Assembly: GCA_026770585.1 (NCBI GenBank)
Contig: MU647524.1
Span: forward strand, 10,092-23,720
Direction: 5' to 3'
Source: Baffinella frigidus
Lineage: Eukaryota; Cryptophyceae; Cryptomonadales; Baffinellaceae
Length of the DNA: 13,629 bases
The notes below the pieces were generated by a model. It did not search any database, had not been told where the DNA came from, and saw only the letters and a program-made list of their open reading frames with translations. The translations under genes were made by a program, and so were the position numbers. Below, one piece after another: positions 1 to 6,172 of this stretch (within the stretch, counting starts at the first letter, position 1; each line of letters starts with the position of its first letter).

Positions 1-141
1 AGGGTTTAGGGTTTAGGGTTCAGGGTCTAGGGTTCAGGGTTTAGGGTCGAGAGTCCACACGGGGGACTACGTTTCACCTGCTTTCGGGTTTGGGGTTTGG
101 GCTTTGGGTTTTAGGGTTTTAGGGTTTAGGGTTTATGGTCG
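1..141 (+). repeat. Degenerate TTTAGGG heptamer tract
   Basis: G-rich strand heptamers, many off by one base (TTCAGGG, TCTAGGG, TTTGGGG), at about 1-45 and 88-141. Between and after them a non-telomeric phrase (GGTCGAG, then GTCCACACGG and an ACTACG stretch) occurs twice, near 46-75 and 137-175, so tract plus phrase is itself a duplicated unit of about 90 bp. The decay and embedded unique DNA suggest an interstitial tract rather than a true chromosome end. Confidence 0.85.
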
Positions 142-150
142 AGGGTCCAC

Positions 151-214
151 ACGGTGCACACGGTGCACTACGAACCTGTCCTCCAAAGTCAACTTACCTC
201 GATGCAATTAACCA
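151..214 (+). repeat. Dispersed repeat D, copy 1
   Basis: Begins CCACACGGTGCACTACGAAC near 160 and runs through AAAGTCAACTTACCTCGATG to GCAATTAACC. The same sequence occurs in reverse complement at 3915-3970 and in direct orientation at 4120-4159. No coding content is evident; it is named only as a dispersed repeat. Confidence 0.6.
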
Positions 215-228
215 GTTTTCGGGTTTAG

Positions 229-374
229 CCACGGAAGGCCCTTCAAGGATTATTAAAAAGTCAATTTTGCACGATTGTGGGGGAACCCCGGGCACTTATC
301 GGCCAAAAGTTGACAAAAATGGGCCAATGGCTCCAAGAACGGGCCTGGGATAACCCTTGAAGGGCCTTTCGTGG
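229..374. repeat. 146-bp hairpin element (terminal inverted repeats)
   Basis: Terminal arms CCACGGAAGGCCCTTCAAGG (229-248) and CCTTGAAGGGCCTTTCGTGG (355-374) pair almost perfectly. The interior is unique, with no credible ORF. It sits between heptamer tracts and has the form of a non-autonomous MITE, but no clear target-site duplication is visible, so transposition is inferred from shape only. Confidence 0.6.
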
Positions 375-375
375 G

Positions 376-559
376 GATTCGGGTTTCGGGTTTCGGGTTT
401 ACAGGGGTACCTCGCTCAAAAGAAAGCACCTCGCCCTAGGACCCTAGAGTAGGCTCGTGCCTAGGGCCCTATGGTGGCCCTGGGGGGGGGGGCGTTTCTT
501 GTGAGCGAGGCACCCCTGTAGGGTTTCGGGTTTCGGGTTTCGGGTTTCGGGTTTCGGGT
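376..559 (+). repeat. TTTCGGG heptamer array split by MITE A1
   Basis: The array is homogeneous for a TTTCGGG variant on both sides (376-399 and 521-559) of the MITE at 400-520. Removing the MITE and one TA gives an unbroken heptamer register with a single TTTAGGG at the junction. More degenerate heptamers continue to about 625. Confidence 0.85.
400..520 (+). mobile_element. Family A MITE, copy A1 (121 bp, intact)
   Basis: Near-perfect palindrome from TACAGGGGTACCTCGCTC to GAGCGAGGCACCCCTGTA, with arms of about 55 bp containing a C run and facing G run, and an asymmetric core (GTAGGCTCGTGCCTAGGGCC) that defines orientation. TA dinucleotides flank it, as expected for Tc1/mariner-type mobilisation. 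It has no ORF and would need a transposase from elsewhere. Confidence 0.85.
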
Positions 560-636
560 GCAGGATTTGTCGTTTAGGGTTGAGGGTTGAGGGTGTAGGG
601 TTTGGGGTCTGGGGGTTGGGGTTCATGGACAGAGTG

Positions 637-640
<4 letters not shown>

Positions 641-674
<34 letters not shown>
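641..674 (+). repeat. (AG)17 microsatellite
   Basis: Seventeen uninterrupted AG units directly follow a decayed heptamer tract. It is a purine-only tract that would be length-unstable. The minus-strand ORF crossing it reads as poly Leu-Ser and is not a gene. Confidence 0.95.
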
Positions 675-678
<4 letters not shown>

Positions 679-700
679 GAAGTGCAGAGAATAATTGAAC

Positions 701-777
701 GACTCGACAAAAATACACCTGTGTATGAACACACAGGCCGATTACTGACTGCCAAACCGGTGTATTTTTGTTGAGTC
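701..777. repeat. 77-bp inverted repeat
   Basis: Arms GACTCGACAAAAATACACCT (701-720) and CGGTGTATTTTTGTTGAGTC (758-777) pair with two mismatches. A nested hairpin CCTGTGT/ACACAGG follows the left arm. A third partial copy of the right arm (AGGTGTATTTTTGTCG) lies at about 793-808. This may be a small hairpin element or a remnant of one. Confidence 0.6.
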
Positions 778-811
778 TTTTCATCATCAAACAGGTGTAT
801 TTTTGTCGCAT

Positions 812-870
812 GGGGACCGTATGTGCGGGGTGGCGGTGGTGGTGTCAATAAAGGCCTGCATTCAACGTAG
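812..870 (+). repeat. Dispersed motif, family C, copy 1
   Basis: GGGGACCGTATGTG followed by a GGCGGTGGTGGTGT stretch and an AATAAAGGCCTG end. Similar phrases recur at about 1227-1292, 4760-4809, 5118-5162, 11290-11350, 11594-11650 and 11655-11707. The shared form is a G-rich head, a GTG(T)TGGT middle and usually a TRATAAAGG-like tail. Function unknown. Confidence 0.5.
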
Positions 871-1012
871 GCTGGACCGTACTTAAGACTAAGAGAAGAC
901 CCGGGTCGGCCGACGAATCGAATACATCCCGAAATCGAGATCGAAGGCCTCTGTCAAGCATCCCGAGGAAGACGGGGTCTCTAGGGTCTGATCCCCCGAC
1001 CACTTGTTTCCG

Positions 1013-1074
1013 TTAGGTCCTCTAGGTTTTGGATGCTCCCAACATAGGCGGACACCTCGCCCTTCCGTGGAAAG
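1013..1074 (-). repeat. R1 repeat fragment
   Basis: Reverse complement of the 3' end of the R1 repeat: it reads CCTTTCCACGGAAGGG, then CCTATGTTGGGAGC and CCTAGAGGACCTAA. The small hairpin is kept, with a CACG loop in place of TACG. It lies just upstream of family A copy A2. Confidence 0.65.
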
Positions 1075-1105
1075 GATCCACAGGATGGCCCTCAGGGCGG
1101 GGGGG

Positions 1106-1226
1106 TACAGAGGTACCTTGCTCATTAGAAAGCGCCTCCCCGTAGGACCCTACATTAGGCTTATGCCTAGGGCCATATGGTAATCCTAGGGGGGGGGGCG
1201 TTGCTTATGAGCGAGGTACCCCTGTA
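1106..1226 (+). mobile_element. Family A MITE, copy A2 (121 bp)
   Basis: Starts TACAGAGGTACCTTGCTC and ends GAGCGAGGTACCCCTGTA; same core orientation as A1 (ACATTAGGCTTATGCCTAGG). Flanking TA dinucleotides are present. A few substitutions in the left arm only slightly break the palindrome. Confidence 0.85.
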
Positions 1227-1605
1227 GGGGACCGTATGTGTGGGGACAAGTGGCGGCGGTGCTGGTGTTGATACAGGCCTCAGTCAAGCAAGCTGCGCTC
1301 TGTAAACATCATCCTCGCTACCACGCCAGAGGGCTCGAACCATCCACTTTTGACATCTTCATGGAAACGTGCACAGAATACTTTTGAGGATCCCAGCAGG
1401 GCTTATAACCTGTGAGGATCCCAGGAAGGATGCCTGGAGCATGTGTGCATCATGCTTATGTCCTGCATTTCCCCGGCACGTGCAACCCCACTAGGGCGGT
1501 CACGTTACCAAACATCGGAGTTCCCCACCAAGTTACCTACCCATAATACTGAAGTCACCTTGGTCAGATCTGACGAGAAAGGGTCCAATTTCTCCCTCGA
1601 GGTTC
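1227..1605. other. No gene seen
   Basis: Starts with a family C motif copy (to about 1292), then unique sequence with no usable ORF. Small features are a direct repeat of GAGGATCCCAG near 1386 and 1417 and the 12-bp palindrome GTCAGATCTGAC at 1563-1574. No recognisable RNA gene. Confidence 0.6.
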
Positions 1606-1740
1606 TGAGGGTTTAGGGTTTTAGGTCTTATGGTCTTAGGGGTTGGGGTTTAGGGTTTAGAATTTAGGGTTTAGTGTTTAGGGTTTAGGGTTTAGGGTTT
1701 AGGGTTTAGGGTTTAGGGTTTAGGGTTTAGGGTTTATAGG
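1606..1740 (+). repeat. TTTAGGG heptamer array
   Basis: The 5' part is degenerate. The last ~60 bp (about 1676-1736) is a run of perfect TTTAGGG units, one of the cleanest runs in the window. The array stops abruptly at unique DNA. Confidence 0.9.
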
Positions 1741-1826
1741 GAACTGAGGTGACGGACATTGCGGGCAGTTTTGATGCCGATAAAAAGTCTTTCACGTTCG
1801 TGTACCGTGTACAGACGGGCGCTGTC

Positions 1827-1981
1827 TAGCTCTGTCCCAGGAAATTTGGGCTCGCCATTATTTCGCCCCCCCCCGAAATTTCACATTTGAATTTTGAACC
1901 CCCCCCTCCATGAAATTCACCTGTGAAATTGGGATGGGGGGCGAAATAATGGCGAGCCCAAATCTAAGTGGGACAGAGCTA
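1827..1981. mobile_element. 155-bp TA-flanked hairpin MITE
   Basis: Arms start TAGCTCTGTCCC and end GGGACAGAGCTA. They continue through TTTGGGCTCGCCATTATTTC and its complement, then facing C and G runs. The central ~60 bp also contains GAAATTT/AAATTTC-type mirror pieces. Ends are TA/TA, as in Tc1/mariner-type MITEs. No ORF. It is a different family from A and B because the arm sequence is unrelated. Confidence 0.75.
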
Positions 1982-2006
1982 GTAAGTACACGGGTGCGGG
2001 GGGCCT

Positions 2007-2100
2007 AAGCCCTGACCCTAAACCAGAAACCCTGAACCCCAAAACCTAAACCCTTTACCCTAACCCATAACCCCCAAACCTTAAACCCCCAGCCCTAAAG
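2007..2100 (-). repeat. C-rich (CCCTAAA) degenerate tract
   Basis: Heptamers are read as CCCTAAA/CCCTGAA/CCCCAAA on +, opposite in orientation to the array at 1606-1740. The unit is degenerate throughout. Confidence 0.85.
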
Positions 2101-2120
2101 GTCTAGGGTCCCAAACCATA

Positions 2121-2180
2121 TTTCTACGGAAGGGCGTGTCGTTGGCATATGTTGGGAGCATTTAAAACCTAAAGGACCTA
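2121..2180 (+). repeat. R1 repeat fragment
   Basis: Nearly identical to the last 60 bp of R1: TTTCTACGGAAGGGCGTGTC, then GTTGGCATATGTTGGGAGCA and an AAAACCTAAAGGACCTA end. A perfect hairpin follows: GGGAACTGACC (2190-2200), loop CGGC, GGTCAGTTCCC (2205-2215). Confidence 0.75.
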
Positions 2181-2249
2181 TACGTGAGCGGGAACTGACC
2201 CGGCGGTCAGTTCCCCCCCCTTCTTTTTCTTTTCCTCTTGCTTTACCAT

Positions 2250-2690
2250 TACCCTGACGGAAGTTGTTGTTTCTGACGCTTGAATTATCCTTTACTTTTC
2301 TGACGTCCGTACATTGGGGGAAACCCCTACACAACCACATTTCTCTCCTTTCATCTTTGATGTCTAACTGATTTCACCTCACACCCCCTCACAATCACTC
2401 TCACCTTGTGGGGTATTCGTGATTGAAGCTCTTAAACTTCAACCATGGGATACCATGAGCCTCAGAACCGGCTGACTTGGGTTTGGTGCGTGTAAGTGAG
2501 CATGGGAGCGATATCGCATACCTTCACCCACCCCAAGAGAGCCACCCTGTATCCCCTCTTCACGAGCCTCTGCACTGGAGCGCTAAACGCGATCCGAAAG
2601 CAAAAGTGCTTTCTCTGCAGTCCTTTCTACGGAAGGGCGTGTCGTTGGCATATGTTGGGAGAAATTAAAACCTAAAGGACCTAAACCCTT
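2250..2690 (+). repeat. R1 repeat, long copy 1 (~440 bp)
   Basis: Aligns by eye over its whole length with the reverse complement of 7515-7945. Shared landmarks in order: TTTCTGACG; ACGTCCGT; CACCTCAC; ACCTTGTGGGGTAT; a hairpin from GGTAT to GGGATACC; TGAGCCTCA; CCCCTCTTCACGAGCCTCTG; CGATCCGAAAGC; TGCTTTCTCTGCAGTCC; TTTCTACGGAAGGGCGTGTC. Two small stems are clear: GAAAGCA/TGCTTTC (2596-2602 with 2607-2613) and CCTTTC/GAAGGG closed by TACG (2622-2637). No credible ORF spans it. It could be a SINE, a solo terminal repeat or the 3' part of a larger element; no retrotransposon protein is seen. Confidence 0.75.
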
Positions 2691-2980
2691 TACACCAGAC
2701 CCTAACCCCCAAACCTCAAATCCTCAGCCCTAAAAGTTTACCTTTGGCTCCTCCTCGTCAGAGCTATCCGCCTCCTCCCCGGGGTAGACCCTGAACCCAA
2801 ATCCCTAAGCCCCAAAGCCCAAAGCCCAAAGCCCAAAGCCCAAAGCCCAAAGCCCAAAGCCCAACGCCCAAAGCCCAAAGCCCAAAGCCCAAACCTGGCG
2901 ACTCTCAATAAACCCTAAACCATAACCCCCCCCTCAACCTCAAAAATAATCCCTGAACCCTGAACTAAACCCTGAACGCG
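2670..2980 (-). repeat. C-rich heptamer tract with pure CCCAAAG sub-array
   Basis: Degenerate CCCTAAA-type units at both ends, with a unique insert around 2736-2785. At 2811-2893 lies a sub-array of about twelve CCCAAAG units with one substitution, a variant hardly present elsewhere. It looks like local tandem amplification of one mutant heptamer. Confidence 0.85.
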
Positions 2981-3015
2981 CAGGGTGTTGAAAGTGGGAG
3001 TGTACCCAAACGGTG
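2970..3015 (+). repeat. Repeat E, copy 1 (also at 4075-4120)
   Basis: CCCTGAACGCGCAGGGTG, then TGAAAGTGGGAGTGTA, follows a C-rich heptamer tract both here and at 4075-4120. It contains the short hairpin CCCTGAACGCGCAGGG. Its attachment to the end of heptamer tracts in both places suggests that the tract and this phrase spread together. Confidence 0.65.
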
Positions 3016-3059
3016 AGCTTTGAGGGTTTTGTTGGGCCTGAATTCCAGGGGGGTACGTG

Positions 3060-3635
3060 ACCAAATTGCACCACGGGCACCCAACATGCACGGGGGCACC
3101 CCACATGCACGGGGACACCCCAAAACACCGAAACAATGGGCCATGACTGCCCCACAACAATATCCCGGGCCACGACTGCCCCACAACACTATCTATCGAC
3201 CATGACTGCCCTCCTACCCTGGCAAGCCCAGAAGGACTGCACTTACAACACCCACGCCAGCCTCCCACTCTGCCACTTGTGGCAGACAGATCTCGCTTGC
3301 CCTCTTAGTGAATCCATTGCCGAGCCCCGTCGATTTCAGTTGCTCAGCACACGCCGAGCACCCACTCAGCACAGTGCAAATTTCCTCTCTGGAGTGGTAC
3401 CTACTGACCCCTCGCGCCGCTCCCATGGCGTGGGGTTGAATACGAACCTCACCAATCACCACTCGAGCCTCCCCCAAAAGGCTCCTGCTACCCCAAGCCC
3501 CCCCCCAAAGGGCCCCTTCAAGCCTCCCCCAACAGGCTCCTCATCCCCGCTCCCCAAACATTTAGCGGCTTCGCTCCCCAAACCCTTCTGACCTACGTTA
3601 CAAACGCCGTCAACTTAGACCCTGAAAGTGACTTA
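3060..3635. other. No confident gene; short tandem repeats
   Basis: Tandem units are present: a 19-bp unit around ACATGCACGGGG at 3079-3117, and a ~30-bp unit beginning CCAYGACTGCCCCACAACA at 3141, 3170 and 3200. A 21-bp direct repeat starts at 3466 and 3521 (AGCCTCCCCCAA, then AGGCTCCT). A 151-codon + frame opens at ATG 3136, but it reads through these repeats and Pro/Ser-rich low complexity, so I do not call it a gene. Confidence 0.55.
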
Positions 3636-3715
3636 AGCAAAACTAAACCCTAAACCCTAAATCCTTTACTTACACCATAAAACCTGAACCACAAACCCTA
3701 ATCCCTACTATCAAC
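3636..3715 (-). repeat. C-rich degenerate heptamer tract
   Basis: CCCTAAA and decayed relatives (CCATAAA, CCTGAAC) on +. Short and strongly degenerate. Confidence 0.75.
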
Positions 3716-3769
3716 GGTGCTACTATACAGGCTTAATGCCTTTGTCCGTTTGTTTTTGGCGCTCAAAAA

Positions 3770-3902
3770 GGGGAAAAGGGGACTCGGTCCGGCCCGAGTA
3801 GGTAGGACCGGGGAGCTCACCCGTAGATTACTCCCATCTCCTCAAGAGTGAGGTGGGCTGGGGCCTTCGATGTGAGTGTAAATAAAAGCACCAAAGCACC
3901 GA
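3770..3902 (+). repeat. Half copy of large hairpin element H
   Basis: Matches the left arm of the 12136-12388 hairpin: GGGGAGCTCACCCGTAGATT, then CTCCTCAAGAGTGAGGTGGG, CTTCGATGTGAGTGTAAATA and AAAGCACCAAAGCACC. It then stops, exactly where the hairpin turn begins in the full copy, so only one arm is present. Confidence 0.75.
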
Positions 3903-3930
3903 AAATCTCCCAAGTTAATTGCATCAAGGC

Positions 3931-4159
3931 AAGTTGACTTTTGATGAAAGGTTCGTAGTCCACCGTGTGGTTATGTGGGACGCGCCCGTAATAAAGTTGG
4001 ACACGCCAGTACTAAATTAGGACGAGACTGTATTTGGTGCAAGTCGGGGGTAATTGGAGGCTCGTAATAAACCCTGAACAAAACCCTGAACGCGCAGGGT
4101 GATGAAAGTGGGAGTGTATCCACACAGTTGACTACGGACCTTTCATCAAAAGTCAACTT
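3931..4159. repeat. Inverted repeat of dispersed repeat D
   Basis: The left arm 3931-3970 (AAGTTGACTTTTGATGAAAG onward to CCACCGTGTGG) is complementary with few mismatches to the right arm 4120-4159 (CCACACAGTTGACTACGGAC onward). The 150-bp spacer includes repeat E and two heptamers. The whole could be one long-arm hairpin element or two opposed insertions. Confidence 0.65.
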
Positions 4160-4232
4160 ACCCTGTGGGCAGTCAACCTCAAGGATTTTCTCATGCAAAT
4201 TTGGTCACGTTACTGCTAAATCTAGGGGTCCC

Positions 4233-4330
4233 GAAATCCGAAAGCAAACATGCTTTCTCTGCAGATCTTTTCTACGGAAAGGCGTGTCGTTGGGCCATGT
4301 TGGGAGCATTTAAAACCTAAAGGACCTAAA
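4233..4330 (+). repeat. R1 repeat fragment
   Basis: Covers the 3' ~100 bp of R1. The stem GAAAGCA/TGCTTTC (4240-4246 with 4251-4257) is unchanged while its loop is AACA. The next stem is CTTTTC/GAAAGG closed by TACG (4267-4282), where two positions differ from the 2622-2637 copy yet all six pairs remain as Watson-Crick or G-U pairs. Confidence 0.7.
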
Positions 4331-4471
4331 GAACCCTCGTAGCCCACCGTGTGGTAATGTGGGACGTGCTCAACACGGCCTGCCACCGTGTATGGGTCCT
4401 ACGGTGCATACAAGTCTTTGCATAGGAGCATAGGACCACACCAGGGGCCGTGCGTGTCCTTCATTTCGAGT

Positions 4472-4555
4472 GCAGGGGTACCTCGCTCATCAGGAGCCGC
4501 GCCCCCCCTTAGGACCACCGTAGGGCTGTGATGGGTCTACTGCAGGGTCCTAGGT
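4472..4555 (-). mobile_element. Family A MITE, truncated copy A3
   Basis: Has one terminal arm (CAGGGGTACCTCGCTCAT) and a core in the reverse orientation (ACCACCGTAGGG, then CTACTGCAGGGTCCTAGG) but lacks the other arm. The end fades into unique DNA near 4555. Confidence 0.65.
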
Positions 4556-4585
4556 GTGAAGCTACCATCAAGCCACAGTGCGGGC

Positions 4586-4660
4586 CCGATTGTGAGCCTC
4601 AGTCGGACAGGTGACGAGCCTCGGTCGGAAAGGTGACGAGCCTCGGTGGTTGACTAAGAT
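4586..4660 (+). repeat. GAGCCTC tandem repeat, also linked to R1 copy 2
   Basis: Three units of about 22 bp built on GTGACGAGCCTCGGTCGGA, followed by GGTTGACTAAG. Reverse-complement counterparts lie at about 7962-8000, directly outside R1 copy 2 (7515-7945). The phrase may therefore be the outer end of a longer R1 element, here detached. Confidence 0.5.
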
Positions 4661-4808
4661 GGTGCTTGACCCTGTTCTCGTCCTGCTGACGCTCCGCTTG
4701 TTGGAGCAAGTGTGAGCCTCAGTCAACTAGAGGCTCGCGACCTGGCCCATGACTGATCCTGTAACCCGTGTAGCCTCCGTGGGGGAGAGTACTTAGCGGC
4801 CATGTTGG

Positions 4809-4929
4809 TACAGGGTACCTCACTCATAAGAAAGCACCCCCCCCCTAGGACCCAACAGTAGGCCTATGCCTAGGGCCCTGTGGTGGTCCCTAGGGGGGCG
4901 CGCTTTCTTATGAGGAATGTATCCCTGTA
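4809..4929 (+). mobile_element. Family A MITE, copy A4 (121 bp), inside a family C motif
   Basis: TA-CAGGGTACCTCACTC to GAGGAATGTATCCCTG-TA, core orientation as A1. It interrupts a family C motif after CATGTTGG; uninterrupted family C copies read GTGTTGGT followed by an A/T-rich TAATAAAGG-like tail (for example 5118-5162, 11655-11707). This supports insertion at a TA. Confidence 0.8.
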
Positions 4930-4962
4930 CCGCCACAGGTCTTCCTTACCCTGTCTCCGTTC

Positions 4963-5067
4963 GTATCCCTTAAGTCGCGGACGGGCGAATATTCGCCCCA
5001 ACTCGCCCTAGGCAGGTCCGAGGGCCCTACCGTAGGGCGTATGAGCCTACTCGACACTTCAGGGATA
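4963..5067 (+). mobile_element. Family B MITE, copy B1 (105 bp)
   Basis: Ends are TATCCCTTAAGTCGCG and CGACACTTCAGGGATA. Near the left end is the perfect 16-bp palindrome GGGCGAATATTCGCCC (4983-4998). The right half carries CCTAGGCAGGTCC-like sequence, then AGGGCCCTACCGTAGGGCGT and ATGAGCCTACTCG. TA borders. No ORF. Confidence 0.8.
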
Positions 5068-5117
5068 CACCGAGTAGAGTGCGCATAGTCTCTCTTTCTA
5101 GGTCCTGCCCAGACACA

Positions 5118-5162
5118 GCCACGGTGGGGGTGCTTACATAGCACCTGTGTTGGTATTAAAAA
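5118..5162 (+). repeat. Family C motif copy
   Basis: GGTGGGGGTGCTTACATAGC, then ACCTGTGTTGGTATTAAAA. This is the empty-site counterpart of the motif interrupted by MITE A4. The next family A copy begins only 14 bp downstream. Confidence 0.5.
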
Positions 5163-5175
5163 ACTTCCCTCTCGC

Positions 5176-5297
5176 TACATGGGTGCCTCGCTCATAAGAA
5201 ACTGCCCCCCCCCCTAGGACCACAATAGGGCCCTAGGCACAGGCCTACTGTAGGGTCCTAGGGGGGGGCGGTGTCTTATGAGCGAGGTACCCCTGTA
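5176..5297 (-). mobile_element. Family A MITE, copy A5 (122 bp)
   Basis: TACATGGGTGCCTCGCTCAT to GAGCGAGGTACCCCTGTA. The core is in the reverse orientation (AGGGCCCTAGGCACAGGCCT). C and G runs in the two arms differ slightly in length, giving 122 bp. Confidence 0.85.
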
Positions 5298-5386
5298 GTT
5301 GATCCTCTGGTAGGATCCTCGCCCGGGTTCCTCGAGGAGCCTAACGTTGTGAGGACCTAGTCCAGGACGAGCCTGCCTCGGCCCAA

Positions 5387-5491
5387 TATCCCTTAACTGG
5401 TCAGGCAGTCAAATTTGACTGCCAAGAGGTCCCAGGCAGGTCCTGGGGCCCTATGGTAGGGCGTATGAGCCTACTCGCCACTTACGGGATA
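5387..5491 (+). mobile_element. Family B MITE, copy B2 (105 bp)
   Basis: TATCCCTTAACTGG to CGCCACTTACGGGATA. The left-side palindrome is GGCAGTCAAATTTGACTGCC (5404-5423), perfect over 20 bp and different in sequence from that of B1. The core CCCAGGCAGGTCC, then GGGCCCTATGGTAGGGCGTA, is shared. Confidence 0.8.
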
Positions 5492-5605
5492 GGTTGACGG
5501 TACTCGGGGCAACCTCCTACTAGGTCCTCGGAAACGTCTTCGCGCTACGCAGTCCGTTACCGGAGAAGGGGGGGGCTGTATCCATACCTACACGTGCGTG
5601 TAGCC

Positions 5606-5688
5606 CATGAGACCACCGTAGGGCCATAGGCATAGGCCTACTGTAGGGTCCTGGGGGGGTTCGCCTCCTTATGAGCGAGGTACCCCTC
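5606..5688 (-). mobile_element. Family A MITE, left-truncated copy A6
   Basis: Keeps the reverse-orientation core (ACCACCGTAGGGCCATAGGC, then ATAGGCCTACTGTAGGGTCC) and the right arm to GAGCGAGGTACCCCT. The left arm is missing, replaced by TGCGTGTAGCCCATG. Confidence 0.7.
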
Positions 5689-5733
5689 TCTGTCATATCC
5701 GGTGAGGTGACTGTACCCAGGAGGGGAGGTTTC

Positions 5734-5818
5734 GGGTGTAGCATTTAGGGTTCAGGGTTTGAGGTTTAGGGTTTAAGGTAGGGTTTATGGTTTAGGGTTT
5801 ATGGTTCATGCTTTAGAG
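5734..5818 (+). repeat. Degenerate TTTAGGG tract
   Basis: Short G-rich heptamer tract with TTTATGG and TTCAGGG variants, ending where the long family B element begins. Confidence 0.8.
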
Positions 5819-6172
5819 TATCCCTTAAGTGGTGAGGCCCGCAAATTTGCGGGCCAAGAGATTGAATTTTTGAATAACACTTCGAGTGCTTCGAGGAGTA
5901 CCACACGAAGCCTAAACCACGCTTCACAATACGAGAAATAGCGAAATAGGCCATTTTGGGGTTGTTTTGCATGTAAAAAGTATATCTCTCGGACTCGGAC
6001 CGCGCTCAAACTTTCTACGCTTCCGCTCTAGGGTGCCTGTGAGACCCCCGAACACTCACATCAACTGAACAGCCGCCCCAGCTTGCGGAAGGGGGAGTCA
6101 AGCACCGGATTTTGGACCCCCTATGCCTAGGCCCGGAAATTTGCGGACCTAGGCCTCGCCACTTAAGAGATA
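5819..6172 (+). mobile_element. Long family B-like element, B3 (354 bp)
   Basis: Left end TATCCCTTAAGTGGTGAG and right end CTCGCCACTTAAGAGATA match family B ends, but the spacing is 354 bp, not 105. Beside the left end is the perfect palindrome GGCCCGCAAATTTGCGGGCC (5836-5855). Beside the right end is an imperfect one centred on AAATTT (6125-6154). The ~260-bp interior is unrelated to the short copies and has no convincing ORF. It could be a longer relative from which short copies derive, a short copy carrying an insertion, or two half elements joined. Heptamer tracts abut both ends. Confidence 0.55.

Noticed and set aside
1-45. True chromosome end (telomere) at the start of the window
   Set aside because: Units are degenerate, unique DNA follows within 50 bp, and similar tracts occur throughout in both orientations; nothing marks position 1 as a terminus.
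641-674. Regulatory GAGA element
   Set aside because: A pure dinucleotide run between repeats with no gene near it; a simple microsatellite is sufficient explanation.
444-848. Minus-strand 134-codon ORF
   Set aside because: It crosses a MITE arm, heptamers and the (AG)17 tract, reading as low-complexity Ser-Leu and Pro-Asn-Pro; no coding signature.
2095-2340. Minus-strand 81-codon ORF
   Set aside because: Lies in R1 and a polypyrimidine stretch; Lys/Glu/Gly-rich low complexity with no counterpart conserved in R1 copy 2.
3136-3591. Plus-strand 151-codon ORF with ATG
   Set aside because: Built from ~30-bp tandem units and Pro/Ser-rich low complexity; no consistent third-position bias, and an opposite-strand ORF is also open. 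Left as uncertain non-coding.
5806-6009. Minus-strand 67-codon ORF inside the long family B element
   Set aside because: Short, no recognisable transposase motif, and it runs out through the element's terminal palindrome.
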